From assembly GCA_904420015.1 (NCBI GenBank), contig CAJFTS010000033.1:1-64000 (forward strand): 64,000 nucleotides of DNA. The letters run 5' to 3'. This document shows, piece by piece, positions 49,501 to 58,676 of this stretch. The notes beneath the pieces are model-generated. The model did no database searches, was not told the origin of the DNA, and saw only the letters and a program-made list of their open reading frames with translations. How positions within the stretch are numbered: position 1 is the stretch's first letter; every line of letters begins with the position of its first letter. The translations under genes were made by a program, and so were the position numbers. This stretch comes from an uncultured Clostridia bacterium. GTDB lineage: Bacteria > Bacillota > Clostridia > Oscillospirales > Acutalibacteraceae.

Positions 49501-50499
49501 CTATCTTCCCCATCCGCGCGGTACAAACAGGCGCTGGAAGGTTTCAATGGCATAGTAGTCGGACATGCCCGCGATATAGTCGAGGGTCGCCCGCTCCTTT
49601 CCCTCCTCTTCGCGGATGGCGGCAAACTCTCCGGGAAGCTTTTCCGGCCGGGCGGTAAAAAACTCATAAAGGCGCTTAATCAGGTCCTCCGCCTTTCCTT
49701 CCTCCGCCTTCGCGCGGGAATTGAAATACACCCGGTCGTACATAAAGGCGTGCAGCTTGGAAAACGCCTCGGCCACCTGAGGCTGCATCTTCAGCGTCCC
49801 TTCGTTACTGTTCTCCACCACCGACTGGGTCAGCGTCCCGATGCGGGCCGAATGCCGCGCGCCCAATACCGCGCGCACCTCGGCAGGAATCTCCTCTTCG
49901 GTCAGTACGCCGCCGCGGATCGCATCGTCAATATCGTGGTTGATGTACGCGATCCGGTCGGCCAGCCGCACAATCCGGCCTTCCACGGTCGCAGCCTCTT
50001 CCCCGCAGGTATGACAAAGGATCCCGTTTCGCACTTCCCAGGTAAGATTGAGTCCTTCCCCGTCCTTTTCCAGCCGTTCCACCACCCGCACCGATTGCTC
50101 ATAGTGCCGGAAGCCCAAAGGGCTTACCTGATTGAGGGCCCGCTCTCCCGCATGGCCGAACGGGGTGTGTCCCAAGTCGTGGCCCAGGGAGACGGCCTCG
50201 GTCAAGTCCTCATTCAAACGAAGGGCACGGGCGATGGTGCGGGCAATCTGCGCCACCTCCAGGGTATGGGTCAGGCGGGTGCGGTAATGGTCCCCCTCCG
50301 GGGCGAGAAAAACCTGGGTCTTATGCTTGAGCCGCCGAAAGGACTTGCAGTGCAAAATCCGGTCCCGGTCCCGCTGATAGGGGGTGCGCAGCGGGCACTC
50401 CTCCTCCGGCTGCCGCCGGCCCTTGGTTTTTGCCGACAAAGAAGCATAAGGGCTGAGCTGTTGAAGCTCAAATGCCTGTGTCACCTCTCTTGGCGTCAT
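49501..50499 (-). CDS. dGTPase-like HD-domain triphosphohydrolase
   Basis: Members hydrolyse dNTPs to deoxynucleosides and triphosphate. The 332-residue product has the HD metal-binding residues in FRRLKHKTQVFLAPEGDHYRTRLTHTLEVAQIARTIAR, SLGHDLGHTPFGHAGERAL and VRLADRIAYINHDIDDAI. It is shorter than E. coli Dgt, as usual for the Firmicute form. The ATG at 50499 follows GGAAGGAGGG. It is 64 nt upstream of dnaG and probably heads the dnaG-rpoD operon. Confidence 0.92.
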   Translation of the reverse strand: MTPREVTQAFELQQLSPYASLSAKTKGRRQPEEECPLRTPYQRDRDRILHCKSFRRLKHKTQVFLAPEGDHYRTRLTHTLEVAQIARTIARALRLNEDLTEAVSLGHDLGHTPFGHAGERALNQVSPLGFRHYEQSVRVVERLEKDGEGLNLTWEVRNGILCHTCGEEAATVEGRIVRLADRIAYINHDIDDAIRGGVLTEEEIPAEVRAVLGARHSARIGTLTQSVVENSNEGTLKMQPQVAEAFSKLHAFMYDRVYFNSRAKAEEGKAEDLIKRLYEFFTARPEKLPGEFAAIREEEGKERATLDYIAGMSDYYAIETFQRLFVPRGWGR

Positions 50500-50643
50500 G
50501 AGCGGTCCCTCCTTCCAAAAGGAAAACAACCCGTACACCTAATATATACGACAAAACCATCCTTTTCCCTGCTTTTCTTTTTCAAAACAAGCAAAAACAA
50601 TTTCTTTTTGGCGTTTTGTAGAAAAAGCTACGGCAAAGGCCGC

Positions 50644-51318
50644 TTATCCTCTCTTTTTTACCGAAGCCTCCTCCAATTCGCCCGCTCCCTCTTTCCCCGG
50701 GTCCGGCAGGAAGCATTCTCCCGAAAAGGCGGGCGTCACGCTGCCGCAGGTGAGATCGGCCAGCTGCTTTTGCAGGCGTTCGGCCGCACCCTTGGGCAGG
50801 GAAAAGGTGAGCACCACCACCATGCCGAACTGGGTGTCCTCCACCCGGCCCCCCAGCTGGGGAACCAAGGCGGCAACCCGGCCATACTGGTTGTAATCGC
50901 AGGTGATGGTCCCGGTTACGCAAAGGCGCATCACCTGAATCCCTCCTGCCAGCACCCCCAGCTTTGCCCCGTGGGAATAAGCCCGCACAAGCCCCCCGGC
51001 CCCCAGCAGCACCCCGCCGAAATACCGGGTGACCACCACCGCAAGATCGGTCAGGTTCTCCTTTTGCAGCACGTCGAGCACCGGCACCCCTGCCGTTCCT
51101 TGTGGCTCCCCGTCGTCCGAATACCGCTTCATCTGTCCATCCCGCAGGATGTAGGCGTAGACGTTGTGGGTCGCATCCCAGTACTTGGCGCGCATTTCAT
51201 CGAGAAAGGCCGTCGCCTCCTCGACGGTGGTTACCGGACGGACCGTTCCGATAAACCGGGACCGCCGTTCGATAAATTCGTCCTGTCCTTCACTCTTGAC
51301 GGTGCGGTAGGATTCCAT
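50644..51318 (-). CDS. YigZ/IMPACT family protein
   Basis: The 224-residue protein has the IMPACT N-terminal domain (FIERRSRFIGTVRPV, AKYWDATHNVYAYILRDGQMKRYSDDGEPQGTAGVPVLDVL, VVVTRYFGGVLLGAGGLVRAYS) and a C-terminal DUF1949 fold. Eukaryotic IMPACT/YIH1 modulates Gcn2; the bacterial role is unclear, with ribosome-related functions proposed. The ATG at 51318 follows AAGGAGGAGGT. It appears to be transcribed alone between rpmE and dgt. Confidence 0.92.
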   Translation of the reverse strand: MESYRTVKSEGQDEFIERRSRFIGTVRPVTTVEEATAFLDEMRAKYWDATHNVYAYILRDGQMKRYSDDGEPQGTAGVPVLDVLQKENLTDLAVVVTRYFGGVLLGAGGLVRAYSHGAKLGVLAGGIQVMRLCVTGTITCDYNQYGRVAALVPQLGGRVEDTQFGMVVVLTFSLPKGAAERLQKQLADLTCGSVTPAFSGECFLPDPGKEGAGELEEASVKKRG

Positions 51319-51405
51319 ACAGACCTCCTCCTTTTTCCAGGCGTCCGGGCAAAAGTATAGGCGGCGCAATCGCTACGCCGCCTTGCTTTCCTATAAAACC
51401 AGAGC

Positions 51406-51612
51406 TTACTGGCCAGCCTTACTGAAACGCTTCTTAAAGCGATCCACACGTCCGCCGGTGTCAACCAGCTTCTGCTTGCCCGTGAAGAAAGGATGGCATT
51501 TCGAGCAGATATCAACGCGAATGTCCTTACGGGTAGAACGGGTTACGAATTCCTCGCCGCAAGCGCAGCGGATGGTCGTTTCCTCATACTTGGGATGGAT
51601 GTTCTCTTTCAC
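51406..51612 (-). CDS. rpmE: 50S ribosomal protein L31
   Basis: The 68-residue protein begins [27 protein letters not shown], the L31 signature. It retains the zinc-binding Cys (CACG and [12 protein letters not shown]), so it is the zinc-containing C+ form. A short hairpin GGCGGCG/CGCCGCC at 51360-51382 may end its transcript. Confidence 0.97.
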   Translation of the reverse strand: MKENIHPKYEETTIRCACGEEFVTRSTRKDIRVDICSKCHPFFTGKQKLVDTGGRVDRFKKRFSKAGQ

Positions 51613-51765
51613 TTTATCTTCACCTCTTTCACGAGCGGTATCATTAGTGAATCGATTTTACCACACATTCCATGCAATTACAAGGCCTTTTTTTGAAATT
51701 ATTTTTCTCTCTTTCCGCCTTTCTGGTATATTTTCATGAATTTTTAATGCTTTTCTTACGGTGAT

Positions 51766-51780
51766 GTGCTATAATAGCAC
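51766..51780 (+). promoter_or_regulatory. secA promoter with palindrome over the -10
   Basis: TGCTATAAT (51767-51775) is an extended -10 box. It is embedded in the 15-nt palindrome GTGCTATAATAGCAC. The leader to secA would be about 140 nt. No clear -35 is present. Confidence 0.55.
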
Positions 51781-51918
51781 GAGTGTCCTGATATCCTTAT
51801 TTGGATTCTTTACTTTTGTTACCGTTGCCGGCGGCACATGTAAAGCAGGTCCCGGTTGGAGCCGGGAAAGGAAAACGTTGCATGGGGTTTTGTGCCGGAC
51901 GGTGAAATGGAGGCCAAC

Positions 51919-54648
51919 ATGAATTTACTCAAATCCCTTTTCGGGTCGTACAGCAAGCGGGAGCTCAAGCGGATCGACCCCATCGTCAAGCAGGTCTTAG
52001 CCTTGGAGGACAAGTACAAGGCCATGAGCGACGAAGAGCTCAAGGCGGTTACCCCCGCTTTGAAGGCGCGTCTTGCGGCGGGTGAAACCACCGACGACAT
52101 TCTGCCGGACGCCTTTGCCGCCTGCCGGGAAGCGTCCGACCGGGTGCTGGGCATGCGTCACTTTGAGGTGCAGATCATCGGCGGCATCATTCTTCATCAG
52201 GGCCGTATTGCGGAGATGAAAACCGGCGAAGGCAAAACCCTGGTGGCGACGCTGCCCGCCTACTTAAACGGCCTGACTGGCAAGGGTGTGCATATTGTTA
52301 CGGTCAACGAATACCTGGCCCGCCGCGACTCGGAGTGGATGGGCAAGCTGTATCGGTATATGGGGCTGACGGTGGGCTTAATCCGCCACGAGCAGGACAA
52401 CAACGAGCGCCGGGAGGCATACGGCGCGGACATCACCTACGGCACCAACAACGAGCTGGGCTTTGATTACCTGCGCGACAACATGGTGATCTACAAGGAG
52501 AACAAGGTCCAGCAGCGAGGGCATCATTTCGCCATCGTCGACGAAGTGGACTCGATCTTGATCGACGAAGCGCGCACCCCGTTGATTATCTCCGGCCAGG
52601 GGGACAAATCCACCGACCTGTACACCAAGGCGGACAAGTTTGCCAGGACCCTGGCGATGTATAAGGTCAAGGAGCTCAACGACAAAGAGAGCCAGGACGA
52701 CATTGAGGGCGACTACGTGGTGGACGAAAAGGCAAAAACCGCCACCCTTACCCCGGAAGGGGTGCGCAAGGCGGAGGAGTATTTCGGCGTGGAAAATCTT
52801 ATGGACGCCGAAAACATGACCCTGCTGCACCACATCAAACAGGCCATCCGCGCCCACGGGATCATGAAGCTGGATGTGGATTATGTCGTCAAGGACGGCG
52901 AGGTCATCATCGTCGATGAATTTACCGGGCGCCTTATGTTCGGCCGCCGCTACAACGAAGGCCTGCACCAGGCCATCGAGGCCAAGGAAGGGGTCAAGGT
53001 GGAGCGGGAATCGAAAACCCTGGCCACCATCACCTTCCAGAATTACTTCCGTATGTACGACAAGCTCTCCGGTATGACCGGTACCGCTATGACCGAGGAA
53101 ACCGAATTCCAGGAGATTTACAAGCTCGACGTGGTGGAGATCCCCACCAACCGGCCGGTTATCCGTGTCGACAACCCCGACTCGGTCTACAAGACCGAAA
53201 AGGCGAAGTTCAACGCCGTCATCGAGCAGATTATCCAGTGCCATGAAAAGGGGCAGCCGGTTCTGGTGGGCACGGTCTCCATCGAAAAGTCGGAGCTGCT
53301 TTCCAATATGCTCAAGCGCCGGGGCGTCAAGCATGAGGTGCTCAACGCCAAGTTCCATGAGAAGGAAGCGGAGATCGTCGCCCAGGCGGGCAAGAAGGGC
53401 GCGGTCACCATCGCCACCAACATGGCCGGCCGCGGCACCGACATTATGCTCGGGGGCAATCCGGAATACCTGGCCAAGCACGAGATGCGCCGGATGGAAA
53501 TCCCGGAGGAGCTGATTTCGGAAGCCACCGGCTTTGGGGATACCGACGACGAGGAGCTGCTCAGCGCCCGCAAGACCTTCCAGGAGCTCGAACAGAAATT
53601 CAAAGCGCAGATCAAGCCGGAGGCGGAGGAAGTCCGCGAGGCGGGGGGCCTGTTCATCATCGGCACCGAGCGGCATGAGTCCCGCCGTATTGACAACCAG
53701 CTGCGCGGCCGTTCCGGCCGTCAGGGCGATCCCGGCGAGACCCGCTTCTACCTCTCCATGGAGGACGACCTGATGCGCCTCTTTGCCGGGGACCGGATCT
53801 ACAACATCATGGACAGCCTGGGCATCGACGAAAATACGCCCATCGAGCACAACATGCTCACCAACACCATTGAAAATGCGCAGAAGAAGCTGGAAAGCCG
53901 CAACTTCGCCATCCGTAAAAACGTGCTTCAGTACGACGACGTCATGAACCGTCAGCGCGAGATTATTTACAGCCAGCGCGACAAGGTGCTCAACGGCGAC
54001 GACATGAAGGAATACATCCAAAAGATGCTGGAAGAAACCATCGAAGCCAACGTCAACGCCTATATCACCGGCGACGATAAGGATTCCTGGAACTTCGAAG
54101 GGCTGCGGGACCATTATATGGGCTGGCTGACCACGGCCGACGACTTCCGGTTCGACCGGGTGGAGCTAGAAAATACCGAGCGGGAATACATCGTCAAGAT
54201 GCTTACCGAGCGGGCCAAGGAGCTTTACGCCGCGCGGGAAGCGGACTTCGGCAGCAAGCTGATGCGGGAGATCGAGCGGGTGATGCTGCTGCGGATGGTG
54301 GACACCAAGTGGATGGATCACATCGACGCGATGGAGGAGCTCAAGAAGGGGATTTCCCTGCGTGCCTATGCGCAAAAGGACCCGGTGGTGGAATACCGCA
54401 TCGAGGGCTTCGACATGTTCGACGAGATGATTGCCTCCATCCAGGAGGATACCGTTCGCCTCTGCCTGACGGTGCAGATCCGCAGGGAGGAAGAGCCCAA
54501 GCGCGAGCAGGTGGCAAAGCCCATCGAGCCGGCTTCGGACAAGACGGACACCACCTCCCGTACCGTCAAGAAAAAGCCCGGCCGCAACGACCCGTGCCCC
54601 TGCGGCAGCGGGAAAAAGTACAAAAAGTGCTGCGGCAAGGACGCATAA
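51919..54648 (+). CDS. secA: Preprotein translocase ATPase SecA
   Basis: SecA drives preproteins through the SecYEG channel. The 909-residue product has Walker [18 protein letters not shown] near residue 100, Walker [22 protein letters not shown], the preprotein cross-linking domain and the second nucleotide-binding fold ([36 protein letters not shown]). The C-terminal SEC-C zinc motif is [17 protein letters not shown]. The ATG at 51919 follows GGAGG; the track extends 21 codons upstream without support. Full length. Confidence 0.98.
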   Translation: MNLLKSLFGSYSKRELKRIDPIVKQVLALEDKYKAMSDEELKAVTPALKARLAAGETTDDILPDAFAACREASDRVLGMRHFEVQIIGGIILHQGRIAEMKTGEGKTLVATLPAYLNGLTGKGVHIVTVNEYLARRDSEWMGKLYRYMGLTVGLIRHEQDNNERREAYGADITYGTNNELGFDYLRDNMVIYKENKVQQRGHHFAIVDEVDSILIDEARTPLIISGQGDKSTDLYTKADKFARTLAMYKVKELNDKESQDDIEGDYVVDEKAKTATLTPEGVRKAEEYFGVENLMDAENMTLLHHIKQAIRAHGIMKLDVDYVVKDGEVIIVDEFTGRLMFGRRYNEGLHQAIEAKEGVKVERESKTLATITFQNYFRMYDKLSGMTGTAMTEETEFQEIYKLDVVEIPTNRPVIRVDNPDSVYKTEKAKFNAVIEQIIQCHEKGQPVLVGTVSIEKSELLSNMLKRRGVKHEVLNAKFHEKEAEIVAQAGKKGAVTIATNMAGRGTDIMLGGNPEYLAKHEMRRMEIPEELISEATGFGDTDDEELLSARKTFQELEQKFKAQIKPEAEEVREAGGLFIIGTERHESRRIDNQLRGRSGRQGDPGETRFYLSMEDDLMRLFAGDRIYNIMDSLGIDENTPIEHNMLTNTIENAQKKLESRNFAIRKNVLQYDDVMNRQREIIYSQRDKVLNGDDMKEYIQKMLEETIEANVNAYITGDDKDSWNFEGLRDHYMGWLTTADDFRFDRVELENTEREYIVKMLTERAKELYAAREADFGSKLMREIERVMLLRMVDTKWMDHIDAMEELKKGISLRAYAQKDPVVEYRIEGFDMFDEMIASIQEDTVRLCLTVQIRREEEPKREQVAKPIEPASDKTDTTSRTVKKKPGRNDPCPCGSGKKYKKCCGKDA

Positions 54649-54668
54649 CCAAATGATTCCGCTATGAA

Positions 54669-54706
54669 ATACGCCTGCCGGTTTGAAACCGGCAGGCGTA
54701 TTTTTT
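54669..54706 (+). terminator. Intrinsic terminator after secA
   Basis: A 16-bp nearly perfect stem (ATACGCCTGCCGGTTT and complement) is followed by TTTTTTCG, 20 nt after the secA stop. Confidence 0.92.
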
Positions 54707-54857
54707 CGTTCGCGGGGAAGGCTAAATACAAAGACCTTCTTCAAAGAAAATGGAAGCTTAAAAACGACGATTGAAGCAGCTAACAGGCGATTTATCCCCG
54801 TTGCGGCCGATTGCCCGGGTATATGTTCCGTTTTTGCGCCTTTTGATGCTTTTTCGC

Positions 54858-55139
54858 TTGCAATCGCAGGTTTTTATGCTATAATGAGAAAGGTTATGGA
54901 GCCCATTTGGATTTCAAGGCCGCCGCCCAAGGATAACAGCCGGATTCGTCCGGCGACGGCCGGGCGGCTTGTGTGTGTTTGGAGCAATCCGGACAGCAAT
55001 GGATACTTCCCCGACAAAGAAGGAGGTGGGTGTGGTGAGTCCCGACCCTGGCAGTCACCGATGTGACCGATACAATTTCATATCCGGGGCACGCCGCATC
55101 CTATCTGTTTTGGCGCGCCCCTAAAGGGGGAACTGCGCT
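54858..55139 (+). promoter_or_regulatory. corA promoter and long structured leader
   Basis: TTGCAA and the extended TGCTATAAT, 16 nt apart (54858-54885), precede a ~250-nt leader. A large hairpin at 54918-54967 pairs GCCGCCC with GGGCGGC and encloses GCCGGATTCGTCCGGC. I could not match it to the M-box, yybP-ykoY or other riboswitch consensus I know. A 56-codon ORF starts at 54895 but its content is unconvincing. The rest of the gap, 54707-54857, shows nothing else. Confidence 0.5.
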
Positions 55140-56066
55140 ATGATAAGCTATCTCAAGAGCACCAACGGCCGCATTCACGCGGTCAATGAGCGCGAGGAGG
55201 GCTGTTGGGTCAACGTCGTCAACCCGACCGAGGACGAGGTAGACCTGCTGGTGAGCGAATTTGAGGTGGAGCCGGAGTTCATCCGGGCCGCCTTGGACGA
55301 GGAGGAATCCTCCCGTATTGAGACCGAGGACGGCGTAACGCTCATCATTCTCGACGTACCGATTTCCGAAAAACATGACGAGGCGGTGGTTTACACCACC
55401 GTCCCGATCGGCATTATCATCACGCCCCGGCATGTGATTACCGTTTCGCTCAATGAAAATCCCATCCTCAGCGAGCTGGCCAACGGGGTGGTCAAAAACA
55501 CCCATACGGCCTTAAAAACCCAGTTTGTGCTGCACATCATGCTGCGGATGGCACTGCGGTATCTGCAATACCTCAAGCAGATCGACAAGCTCAGCTCGTC
55601 GGTGGAAACCAATCTGCGCAAATCCATGCGGAACAAGGAGCTCATCCAGCTGCTGGATTTGGAAAAGTCGCTGGTATACTTCTCCACCTCGCTGAAGGCG
55701 GACGAAATCACCATGGAAAAGCTGATGCGCGGACGGTATCTCAAGCTGTATGAAGAGGATCAGGACCTGCTTGAGGACTGTCTGATTGAAATTAAGCAGG
55801 CCATTGAGATGTCCAGCATCTACCTGAACATTCTGTCGGGCACGATGGACGCTTTTGCGTCGGTCATTTCCAACAATCTGAACATCGTGATGAAGGTGCT
55901 GACTTCCATCACCATTTTGATGGCCATTCCAACCATCATTTTCAGCTTCTACGGTATGAATGTGGAAGGTCTGCCCTTCGATATGTCCATCTGGTTCCCG
56001 ACCGGCATTGCGCTGGCCGCGACCCTGATTACCGGCTTTGTGCTGTATAAAAAAGATATGCTGTAA
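55140..56066 (+). CDS. CorA-family divalent cation transporter
   Basis: CorA proteins are pentameric channels for Mg2+ or Co2+. The 308-residue product has a large cytoplasmic domain and a long stalk helix. Two C-terminal transmembrane segments follow, with the family GMN motif between them (FSFYGMNVEGLP near residue 270). Length and layout match the family. AAAGGGGG lies before the ATG. A repeat element starts four nt after the stop codon, before the terminator. A long leader suggests metal- or translation-dependent control (inference). Confidence 0.93.
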   Translation: MISYLKSTNGRIHAVNEREEGCWVNVVNPTEDEVDLLVSEFEVEPEFIRAALDEEESSRIETEDGVTLIILDVPISEKHDEAVVYTTVPIGIIITPRHVITVSLNENPILSELANGVVKNTHTALKTQFVLHIMLRMALRYLQYLKQIDKLSSSVETNLRKSMRNKELIQLLDLEKSLVYFSTSLKADEITMEKLMRGRYLKLYEEDQDLLEDCLIEIKQAIEMSSIYLNILSGTMDAFASVISNNLNIVMKVLTSITILMAIPTIIFSFYGMNVEGLPFDMSIWFPTGIALAATLITGFVLYKKDML

Positions 56067-56069
56067 GCA

Positions 56070-56330
56070 AGTCAAAACCACCGGCAAAGCCGGCGGCTTG
56101 AGTAAGCCCTAGAAGGGCTTATTCCCAGCAAGCGTCTCAAGATGCACAAAAATTTATTTCACTGGCATCACTTGCCCCGCGGCCTGTAAACAGGCGAATA
56201 CACATGTTAACCGAAAGCCTTCCGTCACCGTTAGGCTGGCGGTTTGCAGCGCGCTTCGCTGGATGCTGAAAGCGAACGCTTTTTTGCGGGACATCTCCAC
56301 CGGCAGAGCCGGTGGTTTCCGTTCACAATG
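56070..56330 (-). repeat. Interspersed ~260-bp repeat, copy C (inverted)
   Basis: This is the reverse complement of the unit in copies A and B: GTCAAAACCACCGGCAAAGC, then AAGCCCTAGAAGGGCTT, and ending in the palindrome CCACCGGCAGAGCCGGTGG. On the minus strand it carries an intact 46-codon ORF of the same length and frame as in copy A, sharing MSRKKAFA and SLTVTEGFRLT. It starts four nt after the corA stop. Confidence 0.82.
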
Positions 56331-56336
56331 AAACAA

Positions 56337-56377
56337 TGAAAACCGGACAAGGAGAGGTTCTCCTTGCCCGGTTTTTG
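56337..56377 (+). terminator. Intrinsic terminator beyond repeat copy C
   Basis: AAAACCGGACAAGGAGA pairs with TCTCCTTGCCCGGTTTT with one mismatch, followed by TTGC. The ~210 nt from here to thiD hold no supported feature. Confidence 0.8.
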
Positions 56378-56587
56378 CATGTATGGACTCGACTCAAACC
56401 GCACGGCAGGCGGGCAGCATACCCGCTGGGCCCAGCGTCCGGACGGCCAGCGCCGGGATGCGTAATAGGGGCCGCCGATGGGCGCTCCCTTCCTCTATGG
56501 GGCCGTCAAGGGCAAAAGCCGTCTTTGCGGACTGCGTTCCTCCCCCGGCAGAGCACAGCCTGCAACGCCCGAGCGCCCGAGCAAAGC

Positions 56588-57376
56588 TTAGATCCCATAC
56601 GCATGGAAAAGGGGGCCGCTTCCCTTACCCAGATCCAGCCCCGCCTTGAGCGCGCCGGTCAGATAGCCCTTTGCCCGGCGGATAGCGTCCTCCATAGAGA
56701 ACCCGGCCGCCAGGCCGCACGCAATGGCTGAGGACAGGGTACAGCCGGTGCCATGGGTATTGGGATTGTCCACTCGACTGCTGCGAAACCAGGTATACTT
56801 CCCGTCGGCATACAAAAGATCGTCCGCCGTGTCGCTTTGATGGCCGCCCTTAATGAGCACACCGCCAGAAAGGCCGCCGGCAATCTCCCTTGCCGCCTGC
56901 TCCATCTCCGCCGCGGCCTGGATTTCCCTCCCCCACAGGCACTGGGCCTCCGGAAGATTGGGCGTGAGCAGGTTCGCCAAGGGAAACAGCTCTTCCTTTA
57001 AGGCGTCTACCGCATCCTGCGCCAACAACCGGCTTCCGCTGGTGGAAACCATCACCGGGTCGAGCACCACATTCTTCAGGGAATACTCCCGTAGCTTTGC
57101 GGCAATCACCCGGATGATGGCCGCCGAGGACACCATCCCGATTTTGACCGCATCCGGCCGGATATCGGACAGCACGCAGTCGAGCTGCTGCCCCACAAAG
57201 GCCGGCGGCGTGTCCGCCACGCCGAAAACGCCGGTGGTGTTCTGGGCGGTCAGGGACGTAACCACGCTCATGGCGAACATTTTGTGGACGGTAATGGTTT
57301 TGATATCCGCCTGAATCCCCGCGCCGCCGCTGCAATCGGACCCGGCAATGGTCAGTACCTTTTTTACATCGGTCAT
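56588..57376 (-). CDS. thiD: Hydroxymethylpyrimidine (phosphate) kinase ThiD
   Basis: ThiD phosphorylates HMP and HMP-P for thiamine synthesis. The 262-residue product has VLTIAGSDCSGGAGIQADIKTI near residue 7, the ribokinase-fold block NVVLDPVMVSTSGSRLL and the anion-hole motif NPNTHGTGCTLSSAIACGLAAG with the catalytic Asp region. GGGAGG precedes the ATG at 57376. Its start overlaps the HAD gene by 4 nt. It is the last gene of the thiM-thiE-HAD-thiD operon. Confidence 0.94.
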   Translation of the reverse strand: MTDVKKVLTIAGSDCSGGAGIQADIKTITVHKMFAMSVVTSLTAQNTTGVFGVADTPPAFVGQQLDCVLSDIRPDAVKIGMVSSAAIIRVIAAKLREYSLKNVVLDPVMVSTSGSRLLAQDAVDALKEELFPLANLLTPNLPEAQCLWGREIQAAAEMEQAAREIAGGLSGGVLIKGGHQSDTADDLLYADGKYTWFRSSRVDNPNTHGTGCTLSSAIACGLAAGFSMEDAIRRAKGYLTGALKAGLDLGKGSGPLFHAYGI

Positions 57377-58041
57377 CTTCGTTCCTCCCACCATGCGCCG
57401 ATGGCCTGCGGCGCGTCCTGCAGGGAGGGCAGATACAAATCCGCCCTTTCCCTTACTTCATTTTGCTTCTCCTCCGACCCATCGAATACCCCCGCCACCA
57501 AAAATCCCGCCGCTTTGGCGGAGCAGATGCAGTAGAGCGCGTCCTCAAACACCAGGGTGGCTTCCTTCGGCGTGCGCAGGCGACGGGCCACCTCTTCATA
57601 GAAGGAGGGCTGATCCTTCCCGCACCCGACCTGGGAACAGGAGCAGACAAAGGAGAAGAAAGGGAGAAGCCCGGTACGGGACAACGCCGCCTTCGCCAGC
57701 TCCGGATGGGTGGCGGTGGCCACACAAAGGCGGACGCCCCGGCCGGAGAACCACTCCACCAGCCGTTTTGCGCCCGGCTTTAGCGGCAGGCTTTCCCGGT
57801 ATCGCTTCTCCACATAGCCGTTGAGCCGGGCGATAATCGCCTCCTCCCCCAGCCCGACGCCCAGGCTTTGAAAATACCGGGCGGTCTGGGAGAAGCTCAG
57901 AGGGGCGAGAACCTGCCGCAGGTCCGGGGGCGGTTTTATCCCCTGGCTTTCCAAAAAGGATTCCCCCACCCCATCCCAGGCGTTCATGGAGTCGAGAAGG
58001 GTGCCGTCCAAATCAAAGACGGCTCCCTCGATGGGCGTCAT
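57373..58041 (-). CDS. HAD-superfamily phosphatase in the thiamine operon
   Basis: The 222-residue protein has the HAD nucleophile motif FDLDGTLLDS, a helical cap, motif II VATATH and motif III/IV in LVFEDALYCICSAKAAG. It fits the beta-phosphoglucomutase/phosphatase branch. It overlaps both thiE and thiD by 4 nt, which ties it to thiamine metabolism. It could dephosphorylate thiamine phosphate or a pyrimidine or thiazole phosphate (inference). Confidence 0.85.
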   Translation of the reverse strand: MTPIEGAVFDLDGTLLDSMNAWDGVGESFLESQGIKPPPDLRQVLAPLSFSQTARYFQSLGVGLGEEAIIARLNGYVEKRYRESLPLKPGAKRLVEWFSGRGVRLCVATATHPELAKAALSRTGLLPFFSFVCSCSQVGCGKDQPSFYEEVARRLRTPKEATLVFEDALYCICSAKAAGFLVAGVFDGSEEKQNEVRERADLYLPSLQDAPQAIGAWWEERR

Positions 58042-58676
58042 CGGGTCATCTCCTCCGACAACGCCCGCAGGCGCCGGGTTGCGGCGGCCGCATCGGGGCT
58101 TGCGAAGATGGCGGAGATCACCGCAATGCCGTCTACGCCGCTGCCCTTGAGCTTTTGCACGTTCGCTTCGCTGATCCCGCCGATGGCCACCACCGGGATG
58201 GTGACCGTGTTGCAGATTTCCCGAAGGGTCTCAAGGGAAACGTCGTTGGCGTCGCGCTTGGTGGTGGTGGAAAACACCGCCCCCACCCCTAAGTAGTCGG
58301 CGCCGTTTTCCTGGGCCTTCACCGCCTGCTCGACGGTGTTGGCGGACACGCCGAGGATTTTCTCTTCCCCGATCAGCCGGCGCACGTCCCTTGCCTGCAT
58401 GTCCGACTGGCCCACATGCACCCCGTCGGCATCCGCCCGCAGCGCGATCTCCAGGCTGTCGTTGACGACAAAGGGGATGTGATGGCGGCGGGCGATTTCC
58501 TTGACGGCAAGCGCCTCCTGCAAAAATTCGCCCTCATCCATATGCTTTTCCCGCAGCTGTAAAAAGGTGGCGCCGGACCGGGCGATTTCCTCCACCTGGG
58601 ATTCCAAAGTCCGCCCGTTGAGCCAAGACCGGTCGGTTACCACATAAAGCTGCATCGTCCTTCTATCGAGTTTCAA
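58038..58676 (-). CDS. thiE: Thiamine-phosphate synthase ThiE
   Basis: ThiE joins HMP-PP and thiazole phosphate to give thiamine phosphate. The 212-residue TIM barrel has LYVVTDRSW, ATFLQLREKHMDEGEF, FVVNDSLEIALRADADGVHVGQSDM, YLGVGAVFSTTTKRDA and VVAIGGISEANV, all family blocks. A TTG start at 58676 has GGAGGG seven nt upstream; an ATG at 58655 is an alternative with a weaker site. It overlaps thiM by 14 nt if the TTG is used. Confidence 0.93.
   Translation of the reverse strand: MKLDRRTMQLYVVTDRSWLNGRTLESQVEEIARSGATFLQLREKHMDEGEFLQEALAVKEIARRHHIPFVVNDSLEIALRADADGVHVGQSDMQARDVRRLIGEEKILGVSANTVEQAVKAQENGADYLGVGAVFSTTTKRDANDVSLETLREICNTVTIPVVAIGGISEANVQKLKGSGVDGIAVISAIFASPDAAAATRRLRALSEEMTR

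Noticed and set aside
49384-51360. 658-codon plus-strand ORF across dgt and the YigZ-family gene
   Set aside because: Runs antisense to two recognised genes and through their intergenic gap; no coherent domain.
52378-54114. 578-codon minus-strand ORF antisense to secA
   Set aside because: Shadow frame of secA with repetitive Val/His/Leu composition and no start signal.
54895-55066. 56-codon ORF in the corA leader as a real gene
   Set aside because: No good ribosome-binding site, Pro/Arg-rich content and overlap with the large leader hairpin; kept only as part of the leader description.
54886-55139. M-box or yybP-ykoY riboswitch before corA
   Set aside because: Neither the conserved M-box core nor the yybP-ykoY loop sequences can be found, although the leader is structured.
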